DNA from: Pseudogemmobacter hezensis
GTDB lineage: Bacteria; Pseudomonadota; Alphaproteobacteria; Rhodobacterales; Rhodobacteraceae
NCBI RefSeq assembly: GCF_013155295.1
Contig: NZ_JABJXT010000027.1
Location: forward strand, 1-37,396
Direction: 5' to 3'
Length of the DNA: 37,396 nt
Position 1 is the stretch's first letter, and each line of letters opens with the position of its first letter. Below are positions 16,689-24,073 of the stretch, in pieces. Under the pieces are notes generated by a model. That model ran no database searches. It was not told the DNA's origin and saw nothing but the letters and a program-made list of their open reading frames with translations. The translations under genes and the position numbers were made by a program.

Positions 16689-17483
16689 ATGGCCGAAGCA
16701 ATCGATTCCACAGATCCCACCTCAGACCTTTCGGGGGGCGAGCGCCGCAAAATGATCCGCTCGATCATCCTGGCCGGGGGCGAGGCCCAGGTTGTGCGGC
16801 TGGCCGCAGACTTTGCCGTCTCGGTCGAGACGATCCGGCGCGATCTGAAAGCGCTTGAGGATGAGGGGTTCGTGACCCGGGTCTATGGCGGTGCGCGGGC
16901 CGCCACCGGCTATGTCCTGCCCCATATCGACATGCGGATCGGCACCGACCGGGCGGCGAAAGAGCGGATCGCCCGGCTCGCGCTGTCGCTGATCGAGCCG
17001 GGGATGTCAGTGTTTTTCTCGGGCGGATCAACGGTTCTGGCGCTGGCCTGGCTGTTGCGGGAAGGGCCGCGGATCGACGCGACCACGGTGATGATCGACA
17101 TCGGCGTGGTGCTTGCATCGGGGGTGCAGACCAATGTCTGCCTTTGCGGCGGCCAGCTTTCGGCCTCATCCAGGGCTTGCACGGGCTTTGAGGCGATGGA
17201 GATGATCTCGCGTCGCAGCTTCGATCTGGCCTTTCTTGGCGCAAGCGGCATCGATGCGCAGCGCGGCCTCCTGGGGCGCAGCGAGGTTCATCTGCAGCTG
17301 GCGCAGGTGGCGCGGGCGCAGTCGCGCCGGGTCGCTGCGATGATCCCGCAAAGCTCGATGAAAAGCGGCGAGCGGCTTCAGATCCTGAACCTGTCGCAGC
17401 TTGATTACCTGATCACCGACCGCCCGCCAGAGCCCGCGCTGTTTCGCGGCATTGAGGCTGCGGGGGGCGAGTTGCTGTTCTGA
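16689..17483 (+). CDS. DeoR/GlpR-family transcriptional regulator
   Basis: A 264-residue repressor. A DeoR helix-turn-helix lies at about residues 35-55 (AADFAVSVETIRRDL), followed by the usual VYGGA. The C-terminal sugar-phosphate-sensing domain carries the GGSTVLALA loop. AGGAGG precedes the ATG by 6 bases. It is divergent from the ABC/kinase operon and upstream of ugpB in the same direction. The likely effector is a phosphorylated sugar or glycerol phosphate made from one of the imported substrates, giving repression of one or both transporters (inference). Confidence 0.92.
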   Translation: MAEAIDSTDPTSDLSGGERRKMIRSIILAGGEAQVVRLAADFAVSVETIRRDLKALEDEGFVTRVYGGARAATGYVLPHIDMRIGTDRAAKERIARLALSLIEPGMSVFFSGGSTVLALAWLLREGPRIDATTVMIDIGVVLASGVQTNVCLCGGQLSASSRACTGFEAMEMISRRSFDLAFLGASGIDAQRGLLGRSEVHLQLAQVARAQSRRVAAMIPQSSMKSGERLQILNLSQLDYLITDRPPEPALFRGIEAAGGELLF

Positions 17484-17607
17484 AACGCAGTTCAGGGGCA
17501 CGGATCAGGCCAAAGCGAAATTTGGATAAAAACGTTACAAAACCGCCGGAAAGATGTTGCATGCCCCGCCTAGGAGTCCGCGCATCATCTTTATCGAGGA
17601 CCCGGAC

Positions 17608-18906
17608 ATGAAAAAGACGCTGACCGCGACGCTCGCGCTGGCCCTTAGCTCCACCGCAGCTCTGGCCAACCCCGTACAGATCAGCTGGTGGCATGGCATG
17701 GGCGGCGCCAATGAGCAGGTGATCAACCAGGTCGCCGAAAAATTCAACGCCGCACAAAGCGCCTGCGCGATCACGCCCGTCTCGAAAGGCACCTATGAAG
17801 AGGCCCTCGCCTCGGGGATCGCGGCCTTCCGCTCGGGCGAGCAGCCCAATATCCTGCAGGTCTTTGATGCGGGCGCGGCCACCATCATCAATGCCAAAGG
17901 CGCGACCATCTCTGCCGAGGATCTGCTGATCCAGAACGGCCATACCTTTGACCGCGCAGCCTTTATTGATGGCATCCGCCATTTCTACGCCGATGCGGAA
18001 GGCAAGTTCATCGGCATGCCGTTCAACTCCTCGGCGCCGATCATGTATCTCAATACCGAGGCCTTTGAGAAAGCCGGTGTCGAAGCGCCGAAAACCTGGG
18101 CCGAATTCGAGGCGGTCGCGCCAAAGCTGAAAGAGGCGGGCTATATCCCGATGACCGGCAGCCAGCTGACCTGGCAGCTGTTCGAGAATTTCTACTCGCG
18201 CAACAATGTGCAGATGGCTTCGAACAACAACGGCTATGATGGCTTTGACGGCACCGAGCTGCGCGCCACCGCCCCCGAGATGATCGCCTTCTGGACCCGC
18301 CTTGCCGCCTGGCACAAAGAGGGCCTGTTCGGCTTTTACGGCGCTGGCTGGGCAGACAACCAAAAGCCCTTTGAAGAGGGCAAGGTTGCGATGTGGATCG
18401 GCTCTTCGGGTTCGTTCGGGGGCCTGTCGAAAACCGCGACCATGCCTTTCTCGGCCACTTTCATGCCCTATGATGAAACTGTTGCCGATGGCAATAAATC
18501 GACCTTCATCGGCGGGGCCGCGCTTTTTGCCATGGCCGGAAAGCCCGATGACCAGAACAAATGCTCGGCCGATTTCTTCAGCTTCCTGACCTCGACCGAG
18601 ATCCAGGCCTTCTATCACCAGGCCACCGGCTATGTTCCGATCACCAAGGCCGCCTATGAGAAATCAAAGGCCGATGGCTGGTATGAGCAGAACCCGGTTG
18701 CCGAGGTCGGCATCCAGCAGCTGATGGCACCGCAGGGCGAATGGTCGAAGGGCTACCGCCTGGGCTTTTACCCGCAGATCCGGGTGATCGAAGAGCGCGA
18801 ATTCAACAAGATCTTCTCGGGTGAGACCAGCGTTGAAGACGCCTTCAAAGCCATTGAGACCGAGGGCAATGAGCTGCTGGCCCGTTTCGCCAAGACCTCT
18901 GGCTGA
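17608..18906 (+). CDS. ugpB: sn-Glycerol-3-phosphate-binding periplasmic protein UgpB
   Basis: UgpB captures glycerol-3-phosphate and glycerophosphodiesters in the periplasm for the UgpAEC importer. The 432-residue sequence closely follows E. coli UgpB in recalled landmarks (WWHGMGG, KGTYEEALASGIAAFRSG, PFNSSAPIMYLN, TGYVPITKAAYEKS, PQIRVI). A Sec signal peptide, MKKTLTATLALALSSTAALA, is cut before NPVQ. The start at 17608 has GAGG upstream; a longer frame to 17554 would bury the signal peptide. In E. coli ugp is PhoB-controlled, but I see no clear Pho box in the 124 bp upstream. Confidence 0.95.
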   Translation: MKKTLTATLALALSSTAALANPVQISWWHGMGGANEQVINQVAEKFNAAQSACAITPVSKGTYEEALASGIAAFRSGEQPNILQVFDAGAATIINAKGATISAEDLLIQNGHTFDRAAFIDGIRHFYADAEGKFIGMPFNSSAPIMYLNTEAFEKAGVEAPKTWAEFEAVAPKLKEAGYIPMTGSQLTWQLFENFYSRNNVQMASNNNGYDGFDGTELRATAPEMIAFWTRLAAWHKEGLFGFYGAGWADNQKPFEEGKVAMWIGSSGSFGGLSKTATMPFSATFMPYDETVADGNKSTFIGGAALFAMAGKPDDQNKCSADFFSFLTSTEIQAFYHQATGYVPITKAAYEKSKADGWYEQNPVAEVGIQQLMAPQGEWSKGYRLGFYPQIRVIEEREFNKIFSGETSVEDAFKAIETEGNELLARFAKTSG

Positions 18907-18922
18907 CGCCTGAAAAGCCTTT

Positions 18923-18951
18923 GGCCGGACCTGCATCAGGCGGGTCCGGCC
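18923..18951 (+). terminator. Intercistronic attenuator hairpin after ugpB
   Basis: GGCCGGACC (18923-18931) pairs with GGTCCGGCC (18943-18951) around an 11-nt loop, followed by TTCG but no T-run. Hairpins after binding-protein genes commonly protect or attenuate the mRNA so that the binding protein is made in excess (inference). Confidence 0.55.
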
Positions 18952-19024
18952 TTCGCCGTTCCGACCCTTTGCCCCCGTTCCTGTATCGCCGGCCCGCCCC
19001 CGGCCACCGATCTGAAAGCCCCTG

Positions 19025-20017
19025 ATGAGTGACCTCACCCATCCCGTGACATCACCCGCTGCAAGACCCGGGCGCATCCGGCGCTGGTTCACGCGGCCTG
19101 CCACCGCGCCCTCCCCAGCGCCCTCCCCAGCGCCTGCGAAACGCGTGCAATTCGACGCGCCGCTTTTGCCCTGGATTTTCCTGGCGCCGCAGCTGGTGGT
19201 GATTTTCGTGTTCTTCTACTGGCCTTCGGTCCAGGCGGTCACCTCGTCTTTCTATATCGAAGACCCCTTCGGCTTTGGCGCAACCTTCGTCGGTATCGAC
19301 AATTACAGGGATGCGCTTGGCTCGCGTGAGTATCAGCGGATCGCCGGGTTCACGGCGCTGTTCACGGTCCTGGTCACGGCGTTTTCGCTGGGGCTTGGGC
19401 TTTTGTTCGCGGTCAAGGCCGACAAGGTGATCCGGGGCCGCTCGGCTTACCGCACCGCGCTGATCGCCGTCTATGCCATCGCGCCGCCGGTTGCCGGGCT
19501 GATGGGGATGATGCTGTTTGATCAGCATATCGGGCCGTTTGTCACGCTTGCGGGCTGGTTTGGTTATGAGATGAAGGTGGGGATCAACTACTGGGACACC
19601 GCTTCTGCGATGATCCTGATCTCTGTCTGGAAGCAGGTGCCCTATAATTTCATCTTCTTCCTCTCGGGCCTGCAGGGCATCCCGGCCAGCGTGCGAGAGG
19701 CCGCGGTGATCGACTGCAGGGGCGGCTTTACCCGCTTTCGCACGGCGATCCTGCCGCTTTTGGCGCCGACGGCGTTTTTCCTGCTGATCATCAATATCAC
19801 CTATGCGCTGTTCGACACTTTCGCGGTGATCGACGTGATGGTGAAGGACAAGCCCGCCAACAACCCGCTGACCCTTGTTTACAAGGTCTATAATGACGGC
19901 TTCCGTGGCAATGACATCGGCGGATCGGCCGCGCAATCGGTGATCCTGATGGTCATCGTGCTGGTGCTGACGCTGATCCAGTTCCGCTGGCTGGAACGCC
20001 GCGTGCATTACGGATGA
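19025..20017 (+). CDS. ugpA: Glycerol-3-phosphate ABC transporter permease UgpA
   Basis: An inner-membrane permease, 330 residues, about six membrane segments after a ~45-residue Pro/Ala-rich cytosolic tail. UgpA-like landmarks are LFDTFAVIDV, GSAAQSVILM and the terminal ERRVHYG. The EAA loop reads REAAVIDCRGGFTRF, then ILPLLAP. The Cys-Arg replaces the usual Gly-Ala at a conserved position, which is unusual. The N-terminal tail contains a duplicated 12-bp unit coding PSPA. It follows ugpB after 118 bp, and ugpE starts 4 bp downstream. Confidence 0.95.
   Translation: MSDLTHPVTSPAARPGRIRRWFTRPATAPSPAPSPAPAKRVQFDAPLLPWIFLAPQLVVIFVFFYWPSVQAVTSSFYIEDPFGFGATFVGIDNYRDALGSREYQRIAGFTALFTVLVTAFSLGLGLLFAVKADKVIRGRSAYRTALIAVYAIAPPVAGLMGMMLFDQHIGPFVTLAGWFGYEMKVGINYWDTASAMILISVWKQVPYNFIFFLSGLQGIPASVREAAVIDCRGGFTRFRTAILPLLAPTAFFLLIINITYALFDTFAVIDVMVKDKPANNPLTLVYKVYNDGFRGNDIGGSAAQSVILMVIVLVLTLIQFRWLERRVHYG
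19106..19129 (+). repeat. 12-bp tandem duplication in ugpA N-terminal tail
   Basis: Two perfect copies of GCGCCCTCCCCA, with a third beginning GCGCC, encode the APSPAPSPAPA stretch. The period keeps the reading frame. Confidence 0.85.
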
Positions 20018-20021
20018 TGCC

Positions 20022-20864
20022 ATGAACCGGATCCACCCCTTCGACCACCTGATCCTGATCCTCGGCACGCTTTTCATGTGTGTGCCGGTCCTTGTGGCGA
20101 TCATCACCTCGACCCATTCGGCGGTCGATATCCATATGAACGGGCTTTCGCTGATCCCCGGCAGCCATGGGGCCGAGACCTATGAAGCGGTCCTGACCCG
20201 CAAGGGCGGCTTTACGGGTCAGGTGACCGGGATCACCATGCTGATGAACTCGCTGATCCTTGGCCTGGGCTTTGCGGTGGGCAAGATCGTGCTTTCCATG
20301 GCGGCCGCCTATGCGCTGGTCTATTTCCGCTTTCGCTTTGCCACCTTCCTGTTCTGGATCATCTTCACGACGCTCCTGTTGCCGCTGGAAGTGCGGATCA
20401 TGCCCTCCTACCAGGTCATGTCCTCGCTGGGCCTTCTGAACAGCTACACCGGGCTGATCGTGCCGCTGCTGGCCTCGGCCACCGGCACCTTTTACTTCCG
20501 CCAGTTCTTCAAATCCGTCCCGGACGAGCTGTTAGAGGCCGCCCGCATCGATGGCGCGGGCCCATGGAAATTCCTGTGGGATGTGCTGATCCCGCTTTCC
20601 AAAACCATGATGGCCGCGATCTTCATCATCATGTTCGTCTATGGCTGGAACCAATATCTCTGGCCGATGCTGATGACGACCGAAGAGCGGTTCTTCACCC
20701 TGATGCGCGGCATCAAGCAGATCCTGCAGGTTTGGATCGGCAGCCAGATCCCCGACTATAACGAAGCCTTTGCCCTTGCCGTTCTGGCCCTGCTGCCGCC
20801 CGTGATCGTGGTGGTGGTGTTCCAGCGCTGGTTCATCAGGGGCCTGACAGAGAGCGACAAATAA
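20022..20864 (+). CDS. ugpE: Glycerol-3-phosphate ABC transporter permease UgpE
   Basis: An inner-membrane permease, 280 residues, partner of UgpA. The EAA loop LEAARIDGAGPWKF followed by IPLSK is canonical. The N-terminus (HPFDHLILILGTLFMCVPV) and the NQYLWP stretch near residue 210 are UgpE-like. It starts 4 bp after the ugpA stop, and its TAA is directly followed by the ugpC ATG, so it is tightly coupled within ugpBAEC. Confidence 0.95.
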   Translation: MNRIHPFDHLILILGTLFMCVPVLVAIITSTHSAVDIHMNGLSLIPGSHGAETYEAVLTRKGGFTGQVTGITMLMNSLILGLGFAVGKIVLSMAAAYALVYFRFRFATFLFWIIFTTLLLPLEVRIMPSYQVMSSLGLLNSYTGLIVPLLASATGTFYFRQFFKSVPDELLEAARIDGAGPWKFLWDVLIPLSKTMMAAIFIIMFVYGWNQYLWPMLMTTEERFFTLMRGIKQILQVWIGSQIPDYNEAFALAVLALLPPVIVVVVFQRWFIRGLTESDK

Positions 20865-21950
20865 ATGGCCTCCATCACGATTTCCAATGTCTCGAAAACC
20901 TATCCAGGCGCAAAGGCAGCCTCGGTTTCCGACATCAATCTTGACATCAGGGACGGTGAGTTCATCGTGCTGGTCGGCCCCTCGGGCTGTGGAAAATCCA
21001 CGCTTTTGCGCATGGTTGCGGGGCTGGAAGAGATCTCTGGCGGTGAGGTTTCCATCGGCTCGCGTGTGGTGAACCAGATCGATCCGGCGGATCGTGACAT
21101 TGCGATGGTGTTTCAGAACTATGCGCTCTACCCGCATATGAGCGTGCGCGAGAATATGGCTTACGGTCTGAAAAACCGCCGCACCCCAAAGCCCGAGATC
21201 GAGGCCCGCGTGGCAGAAGCCGCCAGGATGCTGGAGCTTGGCCCCTATCTCGACCGCAAGCCCCGCGCGCTTTCGGGCGGGCAGCGCCAGCGGGTGGCGA
21301 TGGGGCGTGCGGTGGTGCGCCAGCCCGCCGCCTTCCTCTTTGACGAGCCCCTCTCGAACCTTGACGCAAAGCTGCGCGTGACCATGCGCGGCGAGATCCG
21401 GCGCCTGCAAAAACGCCTTGGCACCACCTCGCTTTACGTGACCCATGATCAGCTTGAGGCGATGACGCTTGCCGACCGGCTGGTGGTGCTGAATGGCGGC
21501 AGGATCGAGCAGGTCGGCGCACCGCTTGAAATCTATCACAACCCCGCCTCGACCTTCGTCGCCTCTTTCATCGGCTCGCCTGCGATGAACCTGCTTGATG
21601 CCAGGATCGAGGGCGGACGGATCTCCTTAGGCTCAACCCAGCTGGATACCAGCCCGGTCTATGGCCACAGCGGCCCCGTGACGCTGGGGATCCGCGCCGA
21701 GGATCTGACCCCGGCCGCCGCTGGCCTGCCCTTCCGCACCGATTTCGTTGAGGAACTGGGCGCGCAACGCCTGGTTCATGGTCATGTCGACGGCCAGCCG
21801 CTGGTGCTGACGCTGGATCCGGCAATGCCCCTGCATGACGAGATGCGGCTGAGCGTTGCGGCGGCGCGGGTGCATATCTTTGACACCACCTCGGGCAAAC
21901 GGCTGGACCTGGTCCGACAGACGCGCCAGGCCGCACATCAACCGGCATGA
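20865..21950 (+). CDS. ugpC: ABC transporter ATP-binding protein UgpC
   Basis: The cytoplasmic ATPase of the Ugp importer, 361 residues, of the MalK/UgpC/MsmX type. Walker A is GPSGCGKST, the signature is LSGGQRQRV, Walker B is [15 protein letters not shown] and the switch histidine is in THDQLEAM. The C-terminal ~120 residues form the regulatory TOBE-type domain. It starts directly after ugpE. It is the only sugar-type ABC ATPase in the window; the neighbouring 12043-16509 transporter lacks one, so UgpC might energise both, as MsmX/MsmK do elsewhere (inference). Confidence 0.95.
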   Translation: MASITISNVSKTYPGAKAASVSDINLDIRDGEFIVLVGPSGCGKSTLLRMVAGLEEISGGEVSIGSRVVNQIDPADRDIAMVFQNYALYPHMSVRENMAYGLKNRRTPKPEIEARVAEAARMLELGPYLDRKPRALSGGQRQRVAMGRAVVRQPAAFLFDEPLSNLDAKLRVTMRGEIRRLQKRLGTTSLYVTHDQLEAMTLADRLVVLNGGRIEQVGAPLEIYHNPASTFVASFIGSPAMNLLDARIEGGRISLGSTQLDTSPVYGHSGPVTLGIRAEDLTPAAAGLPFRTDFVEELGAQRLVHGHVDGQPLVLTLDPAMPLHDEMRLSVAAARVHIFDTTSGKRLDLVRQTRQAAHQPA

Positions 21951-22453
21951 GCCAGCAGCCCCTGCCCTGCGCGTAAATCTGCAAAATACGGACATCACAG
22001 CAGGGTGGGGCCGGCCCTGACCAGATCCACAAGATGGCGCGGCTGCTCGCCTGAGGGCGGGAAGCGGCAGATGTGCGACGTCCTTGCATCCGATCAGACA
22101 GGCACAGATTGCGCAGGGGGCGCCCGGGAAGCAACCGGGACGCAACCGGAGGGCAACCGGGGGGCAAAGCGCTCTCAGGCGGGCTTTCCGGATCCCGGCA
22201 GCACTTGTGATTTTGCAAAAACGCACCGCGCGGCCGGGGCCTGCAATAGGGGGGCACAGGGCCAGAAACAACGGAGCCTTTCCTTATGCCGCGTAAACGG
22301 GTATCGCGCCCGGGCGTATCAACTGCGCCACGTCCAGCCCTTTGCCAGACGATTTCCCGGATAAATGGTCTTGAGAATGGATTGCGTCACGCTCTTTCGC
22401 ACAGATCTGCCCTTTGGGGAGGCCTGCGCAACAAAGCCTGTAGGCGGCTGGTC
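21951..22453. other. Gap between ugpC and the first FecI-like gene
   Basis: There are 503 bp with no supported gene; an in-frame extension of the sigma gene back to 22286 has no FecI-like content. The stretch holds an 11-bp tandem repeat at 22131-22169. I see no convincing terminator, Fur box or Irr box by eye. Confidence 0.5.
22131..22169. repeat. Short tandem repeat, 11 bp x 3.5
   Basis: Copies of GCAACCGG(G/A) start at 22131, 22142 and 22153, with a partial GCAAAG at 22164, giving a constant 11-bp period. It is non-coding. Confidence 0.75.
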
Positions 22454-22963
22454 GTGAGCGCGACCCTGATCAGCATTTTCAACCGGCACCGCCGGCGTTT
22501 GATGGGGCAGATCAGTCGCCTGACGGGCGATCCGCATATTGCCGAAGACCTGCTGCAGGAAACCTATCTGCGCGCGCATCGCCAGATGGATCAGGCGGCG
22601 GTTCACAGTGTCGAGGGGCTGCTGTATCGCACCTCGCAGAACCTTGCGCTGGATCACCTGCGCCGCAGCCGTCACCGGGCGCGGTTCGAAGACACCGCCG
22701 AGGCCTTTCCGGATACAGCCCCTTCGGGCGAGGCTGCGGTGGAAGAACAGCTGATCGAGGCCGAGCGCCAGCAGGTGCTGCAGGCTGAACTCGCCGCGAT
22801 GCCGCTGCGCGCCCGCCATATCTGGGCGCTGCATTTCGTCGAGGGCAAAACCTATACCGAGATTGCCCTGGCTCTGGGGATCTCGCGCAACACGGTCTAC
22901 AATGATATGAAACTGGTCACAGGACGGTGCCGCGATGCGCTGGCAAGGATGGAGCGCACATGA
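22454..22963 (+). CDS. FecI-like ECF sigma factor (first iron locus)
   Basis: An ECF sigma factor of 169 residues from a GTG at 22454, the usual FecI length. Region 2 reads GDPHIAEDLLQETYLRAHRQ and, further on, LALDHLRRSRHR. Region 4 ends with YTEIALALGISRNTVYNDMKL, the -35 binding helix-turn-helix. It would direct transcription of the TonB receptor gene downstream when the receptor signals through FecR. The stop overlaps the FecR-like start by 4 bp. A longer start at 22286 is possible but adds a stretch with no sigma-factor features. Confidence 0.88.
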   Translation: MSATLISIFNRHRRRLMGQISRLTGDPHIAEDLLQETYLRAHRQMDQAAVHSVEGLLYRTSQNLALDHLRRSRHRARFEDTAEAFPDTAPSGEAAVEEQLIEAERQQVLQAELAAMPLRARHIWALHFVEGKTYTEIALALGISRNTVYNDMKLVTGRCRDALARMERT

Positions 22964-23979
22964 GGTCTGATCCGGGCCGGGACAGGCCTTTGCAAACAGG
23001 GCTGGATGACCCCTCCCATGCCGGTTTGGCGGATGTGGCGATGGATTGGTACATCGCCCTTTCAGATACAGAGACGCTGAAGGACGAAGGCCGGGATCGG
23101 GCCGTGGTGCTTCGCGGGCTGAACGACTGGCTGGCGCAGGACAAGCGTCACGAAAAAGCCTGGGATGAACTGAACAGCTTTATGAAAAGCCCGGCGCTTC
23201 TTGCAGCCTCGCGCGCTGATGCGGCGCGGCTGCCGCCGCTGGACAGCCTGCGCCCCGCCCCGCCCCGCCGGTTCTGGCGGCACCGCGCCCTGCCGGGCAT
23301 GGGGCTGGCCGCGACGCTCGCCGCTTTTTGGCTGGCGGGCCCTGGGCTTTGGCTGCGCTGGCAGTCCGACGCGCTGACGCTTGCCGGAGAGATGCGGGTG
23401 ATCACCCTGCCCGATGGCTCGCGTGCGGATCTGAACAGCGACACCGCGCTGACGTTTGATTTCGCAGGCGGCCGCCGTCATGTCGAACTCTTGCAAGGAG
23501 AGGTCTGGTTCGACGTGGTCCATGACCCGGCGCATCCCTTTACGGTGGCCTCTGGCGAGACCGAAGTCACGGTTCGCGGCACCGCTTTCGCCGTGCGGGC
23601 CATGGCGACGGAAAGCCTGGTCATTCTGGAACGCGGCTCGGTCCAGGTGGTGCGCGGCAGCGATCAGGTGACGCTTGCGCCCGGCGAGATGGTCGAAATG
23701 GGGCCAGACGCGCCGCCCACCCCCGTCGCGGCGGAAAATGCCCGCGCCCTGGCCTGGCGCGAGGGCTGGGTGCTGGTCGAAGAGCAAAGCTTCCCCGCCG
23801 CCCTGGCCGAGCTGTCGCGCTATTATCCCGGCAGGGTTCTGGACCTGTCCTCTGCCGCAGATCGGCTTGTCAGCGGCTCTTTCCGCACCGATGACGCCGA
23901 GGCCGCAATCAGATCCATCGCCGCTGCCAGTGGCGTCCTCGTCAATCGGATGCCGGGGGGGCTGCTTATCCTGCGTTAA
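22960..23979 (+). CDS. FecR-like anti-sigma/sigma regulator (first iron locus)
   Basis: An inner-membrane signal transducer of 339 residues linking the receptor to the ECF sigma factor. The cytoplasmic N-terminus carries the DUF4880-like motif (LNDWLAQDKRHEKAWDEL). One membrane segment lies at about residues 105-125 (LPGMGLAATLAAFWLAGPGL). The periplasmic FecR domain has ITLPDGSRADLNSDTAL, FDFAGGRRHVELLQGE and VRGTAFAVR. The C-terminal domain (AALAELSRYYPGRV) would contact the receptor's signalling domain. Its start overlaps the sigma gene and it is followed by the receptor gene. Confidence 0.9.
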   Translation: MRSDPGRDRPLQTGLDDPSHAGLADVAMDWYIALSDTETLKDEGRDRAVVLRGLNDWLAQDKRHEKAWDELNSFMKSPALLAASRADAARLPPLDSLRPAPPRRFWRHRALPGMGLAATLAAFWLAGPGLWLRWQSDALTLAGEMRVITLPDGSRADLNSDTALTFDFAGGRRHVELLQGEVWFDVVHDPAHPFTVASGETEVTVRGTAFAVRAMATESLVILERGSVQVVRGSDQVTLAPGEMVEMGPDAPPTPVAAENARALAWREGWVLVEEQSFPAALAELSRYYPGRVLDLSSAADRLVSGSFRTDDAEAAIRSIAAASGVLVNRMPGGLLILR

Positions 23980-24073
23980 ATTGTCGGAAATTTTTGTGAC
24001 GGCGCGGATCTCATGCGTCTTTACCTTTGAACGGGCACAAAACGCCTTTGAAACGTAAAGAGAGAGACGGCGG

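Noticed and set aside
17484-17607. Pho box upstream of ugpB
   Set aside because: No pair of CTGTCAT-like direct repeats with proper spacing was found.
22286-22453. Longer start for the first FecI-like sigma factor
   Set aside because: The extra 56 residues have no sigma-factor features and the GTG at 22454 gives the usual length. The ATG at 22286 remains formally possible.
21951-22453. Fur, Irr or iron-Rhodo box before the first FecI-like gene
   Set aside because: Only weak AT-rich partial matches were seen by eye; none met the consensus well enough to report.
23986-24014. GGAAAT as a FecI-type -35 upstream of the first receptor
   Set aside because: The spacing to a plausible -10 (CGTCTT) is 24 bp, too long, and the sequence at the proper distance is not a known -10.
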